Shown piece by piece: positions 25,741-33,207 of a DNA stretch of 38,201 nt. Numbering within the stretch: the first letter of the stretch is position 1; each line of letters starts with the position of its first letter. The translations under genes were made by a program, and so were the position numbers. The stretch is from contig NZ_NTGA01000034.1 of the NCBI RefSeq assembly GCF_002289575.1, positions 1 through 38,201 on the forward strand, in the 5' to 3' direction. The notes beneath the pieces were generated by a model that was given only the letters and a program-made list of their open reading frames with translations, was not told where the DNA came from and made no database searches. Source of the DNA: Dietzia natronolimnaea. GTDB taxonomy: Bacteria > Actinomycetota > Actinomycetes > Mycobacteriales > Mycobacteriaceae.

Positions 25741-26655
25741 ATGACCTGTTCACAGCCCACCGTCCCGTCGCCGGCGCGCCGTCTTCTGGTGCCCATGCTC
25801 GCCGTGGTGCTGGTGTCCACCGCGTTCATGGCCCTGGCCGCAGCGCCCGCACGAGCCGCCCGGCTCATTACCGTCGGCGGCATCACCTACTCGGTGGACA
25901 CCAGCGCACCCGGCAGCGAAGCCACCGCTGCCAGCTACGAGCACGATGCCGGGACCGACGTGACGATTCCCGCCTCCATCACCGTCGGCGGAACCGAGTA
26001 CCCCGTCACAACCATCGGCGACCTCGCGTTCATGAACCATCAGTTGACCTCGGTCACCCTGCCCAGCACACTCACCACCATCGGTGACTCCGCGTTCGCC
26101 CACAACGTGTTGACGACGGTCGTGGTCCCACCTGCCGTCACCACCATCGGCCGCCTCGCATTCGTTGACAATCCCAAGCTGACCACGATTCGGTTCACCG
26201 GGCCGGCGCCCCTCACGTTCGCCGGAGATGATCAGCCATACACATTGTGGGCCGCCAACATCCAGTTGACCGTCGAGTTCCGCTCTCAGTACCTGGCAGC
26301 TGAATCCTGGCTTGGCTTCACCACACCGAAGTGGGTCGGTTATCGCGCTATACCCGCCTACTCGATCTCCTTCGCCACCGGCGACGGACCGGCCGTCGAC
26401 CCGGTGACCGTCTGGCCCGGCGAGGTACCCGAGCTGCCCACCCCGGCACGGCAGGGGTACACCTTTACCGGCTGGTACACCTCTCCGGACTCCGATACCC
26501 TCGTCGACCCCCGTTCCCCTCTCACCGCCGACATCACGGCCCACGCAGGGTGGCGACCCGTCGAGACCCCAGTTGCTCCCTCGACCCCGGCATGGACCTC
26601 TCTCGCCGGAGGCAGTCTCAATGACTTCCTCCGGTTGGTCCTCCAGCCGAACTGA
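25741..26655 (+). CDS. Secreted BspA-type leucine-rich-repeat protein
   Basis: A 304-residue secreted protein. The signal peptide runs to about residue 40 (LLVPMLAVVLVSTAFMALAA, then APARAA). The middle has BspA/LRR_5-type repeats (VTTIGDLAFMNHQLTSVTLP, LTTIGDSAFAHNVLTTVVVP, VTTIGRLAFVDNPKLTTIRF). The C-terminal part has one InlB-B/Flg_new repeat (GYTFTGWYTSPDSDTLVDP). No sorting signal is visible. Such proteins often bind surfaces or host molecules. It is followed by another secreted protein 39 bases downstream. Confidence 0.88.
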   Translation: MTCSQPTVPSPARRLLVPMLAVVLVSTAFMALAAAPARAARLITVGGITYSVDTSAPGSEATAASYEHDAGTDVTIPASITVGGTEYPVTTIGDLAFMNHQLTSVTLPSTLTTIGDSAFAHNVLTTVVVPPAVTTIGRLAFVDNPKLTTIRFTGPAPLTFAGDDQPYTLWAANIQLTVEFRSQYLAAESWLGFTTPKWVGYRAIPAYSISFATGDGPAVDPVTVWPGEVPELPTPARQGYTFTGWYTSPDSDTLVDPRSPLTADITAHAGWRPVETPVAPSTPAWTSLAGGSLNDFLRLVLQPN

Positions 26656-26694
26656 TCTCCTACCGCCACGACCCTGCACCGGAAGGGCACCGAG

Positions 26695-27273
26695 ATGAAC
26701 CGCACCCCCCGCCGCACCGGGCGGCGTCTACCCGCCGTCCTCGGCGCAGCCATGGCCCTCGGCCTGTTGACGGCGACGGCCCACGCCGACCCTGCCCGCA
26801 GTATCTCGGCCACCGCGGAGACCACACCCGGCAGCGACACCGTCACCCTGCGCCTGGTCTCGAGCTTCGTCGAGCCCTTTGCCTGCTTCTACTCCATCAA
26901 CCCCGCAGGCGAGTCGGCACCGTCAAACCTGTGGACGGACAACCCCTTTGCCATCGTGCCAGCCGCGTACAGCGCCCCGTGGAATCTCTCGGAGGTCACC
27001 TACACTCACCACCTCACCGACGGCGACTACTCGGTGTACTGGCAGTGCAACGGCAACGGCGCGACGAACTTCGCGCATTTCGGCAACGTCGCCAGCCCCC
27101 TGGCCCCGGCGCCCACCGCGGAACCACTGACCTTCTCGATCGACACCAGCCCGCCACCACCGGCCGATCCGGAGTGCCAGGGCAGCGCCTGCCTCCTCCC
27201 CCTGATCGGCGAGTTTCTCGATGCTCTACCCCGAGATCCCGCGGTGCCGGGCGCGGCAGGGTCGTTCGGCTGA
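26695..27273 (+). CDS. Secreted hypothetical protein
   Basis: A 192-residue protein with a signal peptide (RRLPAVLGAAMALGLLTATA, cleaved after HADPA region). The mature part has four cysteines, two of which (ACFYS and WQCNGNG) probably bridge a beta-rich domain, and two flank QGSA near the C-terminus after a proline-rich linker (APAPTAEP, SPPPPADP). I do not recognise the family. It lies 39 bases downstream of the LRR protein and is probably co-expressed. Confidence 0.75.
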   Translation: MNRTPRRTGRRLPAVLGAAMALGLLTATAHADPARSISATAETTPGSDTVTLRLVSSFVEPFACFYSINPAGESAPSNLWTDNPFAIVPAAYSAPWNLSEVTYTHHLTDGDYSVYWQCNGNGATNFAHFGNVASPLAPAPTAEPLTFSIDTSPPPPADPECQGSACLLPLIGEFLDALPRDPAVPGAAGSFG

Positions 27274-27285
27274 CCGCGCTTCGGC

Positions 27286-28236
27286 TCACCGGCCCGGGCC
27301 GGACCACGCCTGCGCGGTCTGCTCGATCACGGTCTGCCACTGGGTCGGGGAGACGCCGAAGGTGCTGGTGGTCTCCGACCCGTCGGCGACGAAAGGGCCG
27401 TCGAACTGGTACAGCACCCCGTTGACCTCGCGCAGCAGAGGAACGACCAGCCCTCCGGCGCGGAGAATCGGCCGCGGCACGCGGCGCACCCGCGGCAGGG
27501 TCGCCCCGGCCGCCTCGGCGAGGTCGCTCAGGACCTCCCGAACGGTTCTGGGCGGGTTCGACGGGACGATCCACGCCGATCCCCAGGCCCGCTCGTCCCG
27601 GCCCAGCGCCTCGAGCGTGGCGGCCACGTCGTCGATCGCTGTCCAGGTGTGAGGGTGGTCGGAGTCGGAGAACACGGCGACGGTTCTCCCGGCCAGGGTC
27701 GCCCGGCCGTAGCGGGCGATGAGACCGCTCTCGGCCGGGAGCGAGGGGCCGATGTAGTCCGAGGACCGCGCCTCGGCCGTGCGCACCCGCCCCGCCCGGT
27801 GCGCGGCCAGGGCGTCCTCCCACATCCGCGCACGCAGCGCCCCCTTGTGGTCGACGGGATCGAGCGGGGTGTGCCTGGTCATGGGTTCATGCGCCACCCC
27901 GTAGCCGTAGAGGTTGCTCGCCGTCACGAGCACCGCCCCCGTCACCTCGGTGGTGCGCAGCAGCGAGGCCGCGAGCGGTGGCCACTTCTCTTCCCACACG
28001 GGATACGGACCGGGGTTGGCACAGTTGTAGAGCACAGCCGCCCCGGCCGCCTGGGCGCTCAGGGCCGCACTATCGGAGGCGTCGACCGCCACCGCGTCGA
28101 CGCCGGGCGTATCGGTGCTGCGTCCGGAGCGGGTCGCCAGTCGGACGCGGTGGCCCGCCGCCGCTAGCCGGGCCGCCAGGGCGGTACCCACCGGCCCCGC
28201 ACCGACGATGACATGAAGCTCATCAGTGCTGCTCAT
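27286..28236 (-). CDS. NAD(P)-dependent epimerase/dehydratase family protein
   Basis: A 316-residue Rossmann enzyme of the extended short-chain dehydrogenase class. The nucleotide motif GAGPVGTALAARLAAAGH lies at the N-terminus. The active-site region reads LVTASNLYGYGVAHEP with Tyr, but the usual YxxxK is not clear. HPHTWTAIDDVAATLEALG is typical of the family. Start: ATG at 28236 places the nucleotide motif right at the N-terminus; the ATG at 28257 adds seven residues. It is convergent with the secreted protein gene, with a GC palindrome (27289-27302) over its stop region. Confidence 0.85.
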   Translation of the reverse strand: MSSTDELHVIVGAGPVGTALAARLAAAGHRVRLATRSGRSTDTPGVDAVAVDASDSAALSAQAAGAAVLYNCANPGPYPVWEEKWPPLAASLLRTTEVTGAVLVTASNLYGYGVAHEPMTRHTPLDPVDHKGALRARMWEDALAAHRAGRVRTAEARSSDYIGPSLPAESGLIARYGRATLAGRTVAVFSDSDHPHTWTAIDDVAATLEALGRDERAWGSAWIVPSNPPRTVREVLSDLAEAAGATLPRVRRVPRPILRAGGLVVPLLREVNGVLYQFDGPFVADGSETTSTFGVSPTQWQTVIEQTAQAWSGPGR

Positions 28237-28296
28237 GGCCAGATTATCCCATGGCAAGCGCCTCTCGTCGCCCCTCAGCGAGCAGCCGTAGCGCCG

Positions 28297-28859
28297 CTAC
28301 CCCCGTGAGGTCGTCACGAGGCCGTCGATGAGCGTGTCGACGGCCCACCGGCGCCGCTCAGCGGGGCTGCCCTGGGTGAAGACGCCGACGGGAAAATCGG
28401 CTAGCGTCGGGTGGCGGCCCGGGTCGGACGTGGCGATCGTCGCGGTGAGGTCGTCGATCCCCTGGCCGGTGCCGGACTCGCGGGCCGCCCATTCCGCGGC
28501 GCTGGAACTCGCGTACTGGAGCAGCAGGTCGATCAGGTCCAGGTAGTGCTAGCCGTCCGGCCACACGAACATCACCGCTCGCGCGAGTTCCCCCCGTTGG
28601 GAGAGCAGATCGACGTAGTCGGCCATCACCCGGTGGAGGCGCTCCCGCCCCGGCTCGGCCCGTCCCACCCCAGATCCAGATCCGCGAGCAGGCGGTCGGC
28701 CAGCAGCGCATGCAGGACGGTCACGTTCCGGACGTACACGTAGAGCGACACGGGCCCGGTGTCGAGCTCGGCGGCGACCTTGCGGAGTGTGAGCTTGTCG
28801 GCGCCGTCACGCTCCACGACGCGTAGTGCCGCGTCGACGATCCCCTCCCGGGACAACAA
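28297..28859 (-). pseudogene. TetR family regulator, broken by frameshift and in-frame TAG
   Basis: The N-terminal HTH is intact (IVDAALRVVERDGADKLT, then LRKVAAELDTGPVSLYVYV). The starting frame ends at a TGA (28626-28628). A shift of one base near GACGGGCCGAG (about 28650-28665) restores a coherent TetR C-terminal domain: RERLHRVMADYVDLL, RAVMFVWPDG, a TAG at 28549-28551, then HYLDLIDLLLQYASSSAAEW and on to a final TAG at 28297. So two lesions are needed to disable it. The start is a TTG at 28859 or 28856. Either a decayed gene or sequence errors. It is divergent from the PaaX gene and might have regulated it. Confidence 0.75.
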
Positions 28860-28889
28860 TTCCTCCGGCCACTGCCCGGGTATCGTCTG

Positions 28890-29696
28890 ATGGTGCCCTC
28901 CTCCCTACAGCTACCGGTGAACCTCACCGCCCGCTCTGCGGTATTGAGCGTGCTCCTCGGTATGCGTCCCGCGGAGGCGACCTCGGCGGGCATCATCGAA
29001 GTGGCCGTCCACCTGGGGTTCAAGGAGTCCGCGGTGCGGGTCGCGCTGACCCGGATGGTGGCCGCCGGCGACCTGCACCGGGACAATGGCGTCTACCGGC
29101 TCTCTCCCCGGTTGATCGCACGACAGCGGCGACAGGACGCGGCGCTGTCGCCGTCGCTGCGCCCATGGGACGGCCAGTGGTCCATGCAGGTGGTCACGGT
29201 CCCGGCTGACGCGGTGACCCGGGCCGCGACACGCACCGAGCTCATCGAGTCGCGGTACGCGGAGCTCCGCGAGGGCGTCTGGATGCGCCCCGACAACCTC
29301 GACGCCCTCCACACAGGGAGGTCCGAATACACAGGGCGGTCCGAAAACACCGGGCGGCCCGAATATTCGGAGCGATCGGCGGCATTGTCGTCGAGGACCA
29401 CCGTGTTCTCGTGTCGCCCGGAGGGCGACGTCGAAGCCCTCACGGAGGACCTCTTCGCCCCGACGGGGTGGTCCGCCACCGGGCAGACCTTGCTCGTCGC
29501 CGCAGAACGCGCCGACGACATGTCCCGGCGGTTCGAGGTGGCCGCCGCGACCGTCCGGCACATCCTCCACGATCCGCTTCTCCCGGTGGAGCTGCTCCCC
29601 GACGACTGGCCCGGCGAGCGCCTCCGGGAGTCCTACGACCGGTTCCGGGCCGAGTTCGCCACGTTCGCCACCGCGGTGCTCGACGACGGCCGCTGA
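28890..29696 (+). CDS. PaaX family transcriptional regulator
   Basis: A 268-residue regulator with the PaaX layout: N-terminal winged helix (HLGFKESAVRVALTRMVAAG, DNGVYRLSPRL), the WDGQWSMQVVTVP strand that opens the central domain, and a C-terminal PaaX_C domain. In E. coli PaaX senses phenylacetyl-CoA; here CoA esters handled by the neighbouring acyl-CoA dehydrogenase and crotonases are candidate ligands. An unusual insert of about 18 residues, TGRSEY-TGRSEN-TGRPEY, comes from an 18-bp tandem repeat (29313-29366). It starts at ATG 28890 without a clear ribosome-binding site. Confidence 0.85.
   Translation: MVPSSLQLPVNLTARSAVLSVLLGMRPAEATSAGIIEVAVHLGFKESAVRVALTRMVAAGDLHRDNGVYRLSPRLIARQRRQDAALSPSLRPWDGQWSMQVVTVPADAVTRAATRTELIESRYAELREGVWMRPDNLDALHTGRSEYTGRSENTGRPEYSERSAALSSRTTVFSCRPEGDVEALTEDLFAPTGWSATGQTLLVAAERADDMSRRFEVAAATVRHILHDPLLPVELLPDDWPGERLRESYDRFRAEFATFATAVLDDGR
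29313..29366 (+). repeat. 18-bp tandem repeat, three copies, inside the paaX-like gene
   Basis: Units ACAGGGAGGTCCGAATAC, ACAGGGCGGTCCGAAAAC and ACCGGGCGGCCCGAATAT. The length is a multiple of three, so copy-number change would alter the protein by six residues without a frameshift. Confidence 0.85.
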
Positions 29697-29713
29697 CCGC
29701 TGCCGAGCCGTGA

Positions 29714-30655
29714 TCACGACGGCGGAGGCGCCGGCCTCTCCGACGTCTTGGCGTCTCCGAAGGGTTCGTCCCTGGAACGCACCGCCTCCCGGAAGCCCTC
29801 GGTCGCGGCCCTCGCCTGGAAGGCGTATCCCTCCGGGGTGTGCCGGGCGATGCCGTCGAAGACGGTACTGATCATCCCCGAGTTGGCCACCCCCTGCGCG
29901 AGGAGCGCACTGTTCAACGCCAGCTTGGCCATCACGAGCTGGTTGACCGGCATCTGAGCGATGCGCCCGACGAGCTCCTCGGTGCGGACGTCCAGTTCCT
30001 CGGGCGGGGGCGCGTCGATCGCGAGCCCCCATTCGTGCGCCTGCCGCCCCGTGATGAGGTCGCCGGTGAACAACAGGCGCTTGGCTCGCTGGTCGCCGAG
30101 CCGGTGCGCCCACATCCCGGACGCCGGGATGCCCCAGACCCGCGCCGGCGGGTACCCGATCCGGGTGTCGTCCGCGCAGATGATCAGATCGGCGAACAGC
30201 GCGATATCGGTGCCACCCGCCACCGCGAAGCCGTGCAGCTTGGCCACCGTGGGCTTGTTCGCGTGCAGAAGGCTGGAGAAGCCGCGGTTGAACCGGCTCA
30301 TCATCGCGTAGTCGACCATGGGATCCCACGTGACGCGCGGGTCGTGGTTACGGGCCTGGACACCCGGGTCGAGCACGGATCCCCCGTCGCTGCCGGAGGC
30401 ATCGGAGCCGTCGGCGGCGTCGCGGGCCATCCCCTCGGCGAAGATCGACAGGTCGTAGCCCCCGCAGAATCCCTTGCCCCGCCCGGACAGAAGGATCACA
30501 TGGACCGCCGGGTCGAGGTCGGCGCGTTCGACCGCGGACGCGAGCTCGATCGGGGTGTCGCTCGTGATGGCGTTGCCGTGCTCGGGGCGATCGAAGGTGA
30601 TCCGTGCGATCGCCCCGGTCACCTCGTAGGTCAGGGTGCGGTAGTCGGTGCTCAT
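29714..30655 (-). CDS. Crotonase/enoyl-CoA hydratase-family protein
   Basis: A 313-residue crotonase-fold enzyme acting on acyl-CoA thioesters. The family core is present: ITFDRPEHGNAITSDTP, ILLSGRGKGFCGGYDLS (oxyanion loop), and KLHGFAVAGGTDIALFADL. By manual alignment the two catalytic glutamates of rat hydratase are replaced (IGYPPARVWG and QRAKRL), so it may not be a hydratase. An Asp/Ser/Gly-rich insert (DGSDASGSDGGSVL) follows the oxyanion loop. The start overlaps the preceding crotonase stop as ATGA. Last gene of the three-gene acyl-CoA operon. Confidence 0.88.
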   Translation of the reverse strand: MSTDYRTLTYEVTGAIARITFDRPEHGNAITSDTPIELASAVERADLDPAVHVILLSGRGKGFCGGYDLSIFAEGMARDAADGSDASGSDGGSVLDPGVQARNHDPRVTWDPMVDYAMMSRFNRGFSSLLHANKPTVAKLHGFAVAGGTDIALFADLIICADDTRIGYPPARVWGIPASGMWAHRLGDQRAKRLLFTGDLITGRQAHEWGLAIDAPPPEELDVRTEELVGRIAQMPVNQLVMAKLALNSALLAQGVANSGMISTVFDGIARHTPEGYAFQARAATEGFREAVRSRDEPFGDAKTSERPAPPPS

Positions 30656-31488
30656 CTGCCCGTCTCCTCGGTGGTCTGCTCAGTGGTCTGCTCAGTGGTC
30701 TGCGCCGAACCGAAGGACCCGTGGCGCCCGGCGCCGTCGGCGAACCGGGCCGCGCCCGCGACCGCACCGGCCTGCAGCGAGACCAGGCCGTGGTCGTACT
30801 CGTTCCTGATCGCCGCCTCCTCGCCGAGACCCTCCTGCTCCAGGAGCGACAGCCGGTCCCGTCGCATGCACTCCTGGGGGAACCGCGAGATCTCGGTGGC
30901 CAGCTCGATGGCCGCCGTCAACGCCGTGCCGTCGGGCACGACCCTGTTCACCAATCCGATGTCCAACGCCTCCGCCGCGCTGACCGGGCGGCCGGTGAGC
31001 ACGAGATCCATCGCGCGGCTCGTCCCGATCAGGCGCGGCAGGCGGACCGTTCCGCCGTCGATCAGGGGCACTCCCCATCGGCGGCAGAAAACGCCCATCA
31101 CGGCGCTCTCCTCCGCGACCCGGAGATCAGCCCACAGTGCGAGCTCCAGGCCGCCGGCCACCGCATGGCCCGTCAGGGCGGCGATCACCGGTTTGCCCAG
31201 CCGGAGCCTCGTCGGCCCCATCGGGCCGTCGCCGTCCGCGGCGACGCGATTGCCCTCGTCGCTCGCGATCGCCTTGAGGTCGGCACCCGCGCAGAAAGTC
31301 CCGTGTTCTCCGTGCAGGACGGCTACGGAGGCCTCGGAGTCCGCGTCGAAGGCCCGGAACGCGTCGGCCAGAGCCTGCGCGGTCGGCCGGTCGACGGCGT
31401 TGCGGACATCTGGCCGGTTCAGGCCGATCACGGTGACCGGACCGTGGGCCGCAACCGTCACCCTGGCATGCTCGTCCACGACGCTCAC
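30652..31488 (-). CDS. Crotonase/enoyl-CoA hydratase-family protein
   Basis: A 278-residue crotonase-fold enzyme: GLNRPDVRNAVDRPTAQAL, HGTFCAGADLKAIAS (oxyanion loop), LTGHAVAGGLELALWADLRV. The first catalytic Glu position is a Cys in MGVFCRRWGVPL; the second is Asp (SRAMDL), so the activity may be isomerase- or hydrolase-like. The C-terminus ends in TTEQTTEQTTEE, encoded by a 12-bp repeat. It starts at GTG 31488, overlapping the dehydrogenase stop as GTGA. Confidence 0.88.
   Translation of the reverse strand: MSVVDEHARVTVAAHGPVTVIGLNRPDVRNAVDRPTAQALADAFRAFDADSEASVAVLHGEHGTFCAGADLKAIASDEGNRVAADGDGPMGPTRLRLGKPVIAALTGHAVAGGLELALWADLRVAEESAVMGVFCRRWGVPLIDGGTVRLPRLIGTSRAMDLVLTGRPVSAAEALDIGLVNRVVPDGTALTAAIELATEISRFPQECMRRDRLSLLEQEGLGEEAAIRNEYDHGLVSLQAGAVAGAARFADGAGRHGSFGSAQTTEQTTEQTTEETGR
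30671..30703 (-). repeat. 12-bp tandem repeat at the 3' end of the crotonase gene
   Basis: GTGGTCTGCTCA (plus strand) repeated 2.75 times. It encodes the TTEQ repeats at the C-terminus and is prone to length change without frameshift. Confidence 0.85.
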
Positions 31489-33131
31489 CCGACCTTCGGG
31501 GTGACGCGATCGAGGATCGCGGACGTGTCCACTCCGGCCGGCAGCGTGCCGAGGACATCGCCGCGATCGGCACCCAGCCTGCTGGCACAGAAGGCGTCGG
31601 CGACCGCCGGGTCGCCGTGTTGGAGTAGCAGGTGTCCCTGCAGGATCACCGCCATGTCCCCGATCACGCGGCGCGCGACGTACTGCGCCTCATCGGGGTG
31701 CCCGGTGGCGATCGCCGTCAAGGCACCGCCCAGGCGATCGACGGCGCTGTCCAGTCGGGCGTCCGCCCCGCGGGCGGAGGACACCGTCCCGAGGAACGCC
31801 TCGACCGTCTCCGGTTGCTTTGCCATGGCCCTCAACACGTCCAGCGCGGCGACGTTGCCCGACCCCTCCCAGACGGACAACAGGGGCGCCTCGCGGTAGA
31901 GCCTGGGCATCCGGGAGTCCTCCACGTACCCGTTGCCGCCGAGGCATTCCAGGGCCTCGGCCGCGTGGATCGGCCCGCGTTTGCAGACGTAGTACTTGCT
32001 CACGGCCAGCCCTATCCGCCGCAGGGCGTCGGCCTCCCGGTCGCCCGCGGAGGCGAGGTCGGTGAGTTCGGCGAGCCACAGCGCGACCGTCGTGGAGGCC
32101 TCCGCCTCGACCGCGAGATCGGCCAGCACATTGCGCATCAGCGGCTGGTCGATGAGGGCCGCCCCGAAGGCCCGGCGATGCATCGCGTGGTGGACGGCGT
32201 TCGCGACCCCGACCCGCATTCCGGTGGCGGTACCGAGAGTGCAGTCGAGTCGGGTCATGTTGACCATCTCGATGATCGTCGCGACGCCGCGGCCCTCCTC
32301 GCCGACGATCCAGCCCGTCGTCTGGTCGTATTCGACCTCACTGCTGGCGTTCGACCGGTTGCCGAGCTTGTCCTTGAGACGCTGCAGGAGGAAGGGATTG
32401 CGTGAGCCGTCGGGAAGGACCCGCGGGACGAGGAAACACGTGAGCCCGCCCGGCGCCTGCGCGAGGACCAGGAAGAGGTCGGACATCGGGGCGGAGGTGA
32501 ACCACTTGTGCCCGGTGATCGAGTACGTCCCGTCGGCGTTCGGCGTCGCGCGGGTGGTGTTGGAGCGGACGTCGGACCCGCCCTGCTTCTCCGTCATCGA
32601 CATCCCGGCCGTGAGACCCCGCTTGGTGGTGGCCGGCGCCAGATCCGGGTCGTAGTGCGGGCCCGTCAGCAGCGGCTCGTACGTCCCCGCGAGGTCGGGC
32701 GCGTGGCGCAGCGCCGGGACCACCGCGTAGGTCATCGATATGGGGCACCCGTGACCTGCGTCCGTCTGGCCCCACACGCTCGACTTGGCCGCGCGGACGA
32801 GGTGGGGGCTGGGCCGGGGGTCCGCCCACGGGGCGCCGTGCAGGCCGAAGCCGACGGCGCGACGCATCAGCTCGTGGTAGGCCGGATCGTAGTCGACCTC
32901 GTCGATCCGGTTCCCGTACCGGTCATGGGTCCGGAGGATCGGCGGGTTCGCCTCCGCGCGGTCGCCCCACTCGAGCGCGTCCGCGGACCCGGCGAGTCGA
33001 CCGACCTCGCGCAGCTCGTCCATCGCGTGGTCCGCCCCGGCGCGGGCCAGTGCCTCCAGGACCACCGGTTGTTCCGACGCGTCGTACCCCACGAGGGGTG
33101 GGACCTGATTCGTGACCGTGTGTGTCGCCAT
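31485..33131 (-). CDS. AidB-like acyl-CoA dehydrogenase
   Basis: A 548-residue flavoprotein of the acyl-CoA dehydrogenase superfamily, AidB branch. Characteristic motifs are MTEKQGGSDVRSNTTRA, HKWFTSAPMSDLFLVLAQA, ECLGGNGYVEDSRMPRLYRE and LLSVWEGSGNVAALDVLRAM. The length matches AidB (~540 residues), longer than typical FadE. E. coli AidB binds DNA and is linked to alkylation response, but actinobacterial relatives next to crotonases are more likely true dehydrogenases. It starts at ATG 33131 with no ribosome-binding site but a -10 box 7 bases upstream, suggesting a leaderless message. First gene of the operon with two crotonases. Confidence 0.9.
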   Translation of the reverse strand: MATHTVTNQVPPLVGYDASEQPVVLEALARAGADHAMDELREVGRLAGSADALEWGDRAEANPPILRTHDRYGNRIDEVDYDPAYHELMRRAVGFGLHGAPWADPRPSPHLVRAAKSSVWGQTDAGHGCPISMTYAVVPALRHAPDLAGTYEPLLTGPHYDPDLAPATTKRGLTAGMSMTEKQGGSDVRSNTTRATPNADGTYSITGHKWFTSAPMSDLFLVLAQAPGGLTCFLVPRVLPDGSRNPFLLQRLKDKLGNRSNASSEVEYDQTTGWIVGEEGRGVATIIEMVNMTRLDCTLGTATGMRVGVANAVHHAMHRRAFGAALIDQPLMRNVLADLAVEAEASTTVALWLAELTDLASAGDREADALRRIGLAVSKYYVCKRGPIHAAEALECLGGNGYVEDSRMPRLYREAPLLSVWEGSGNVAALDVLRAMAKQPETVEAFLGTVSSARGADARLDSAVDRLGGALTAIATGHPDEAQYVARRVIGDMAVILQGHLLLQHGDPAVADAFCASRLGADRGDVLGTLPAGVDTSAILDRVTPKVG

Positions 33132-33138
33132 CGGTGCA

Positions 33139-33167
33139 GTATTACAGAAACGCTACGGCTACGTCGA
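33139..33167 (-). promoter_or_regulatory. Probable promoter of the aidB-crotonase operon
   Basis: On the minus strand: TCGACG (-35-like), a 17-base spacer, TAATAC (-10), then 7 bases to the ATG at 33131. An inverted repeat ATTACAG (33141-33147)/CTGTAAT (33170-33176) brackets the region, overlapping the -10 and lying just upstream of the -35: a possible operator, perhaps for the PaaX regulator. Confidence 0.6.
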
Positions 33168-33207
33168 TACTGTAATTCGCGGTGCCGGCCCGGGCGGCGG
33201 CAGGCGA

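Noticed and set aside
27289-27302. CCGGCCCGGGCCGG as a terminator between convergent genes
   Set aside because: A 14-bp GC palindrome has no loop room for a stable hairpin and lies in coding sequence; may be chance in GC-rich DNA.
30671-30703. 12-bp repeat as a regulatory iteron
   Set aside because: It is inside coding sequence and encodes the TTEQ repeats; coding explanation is sufficient.
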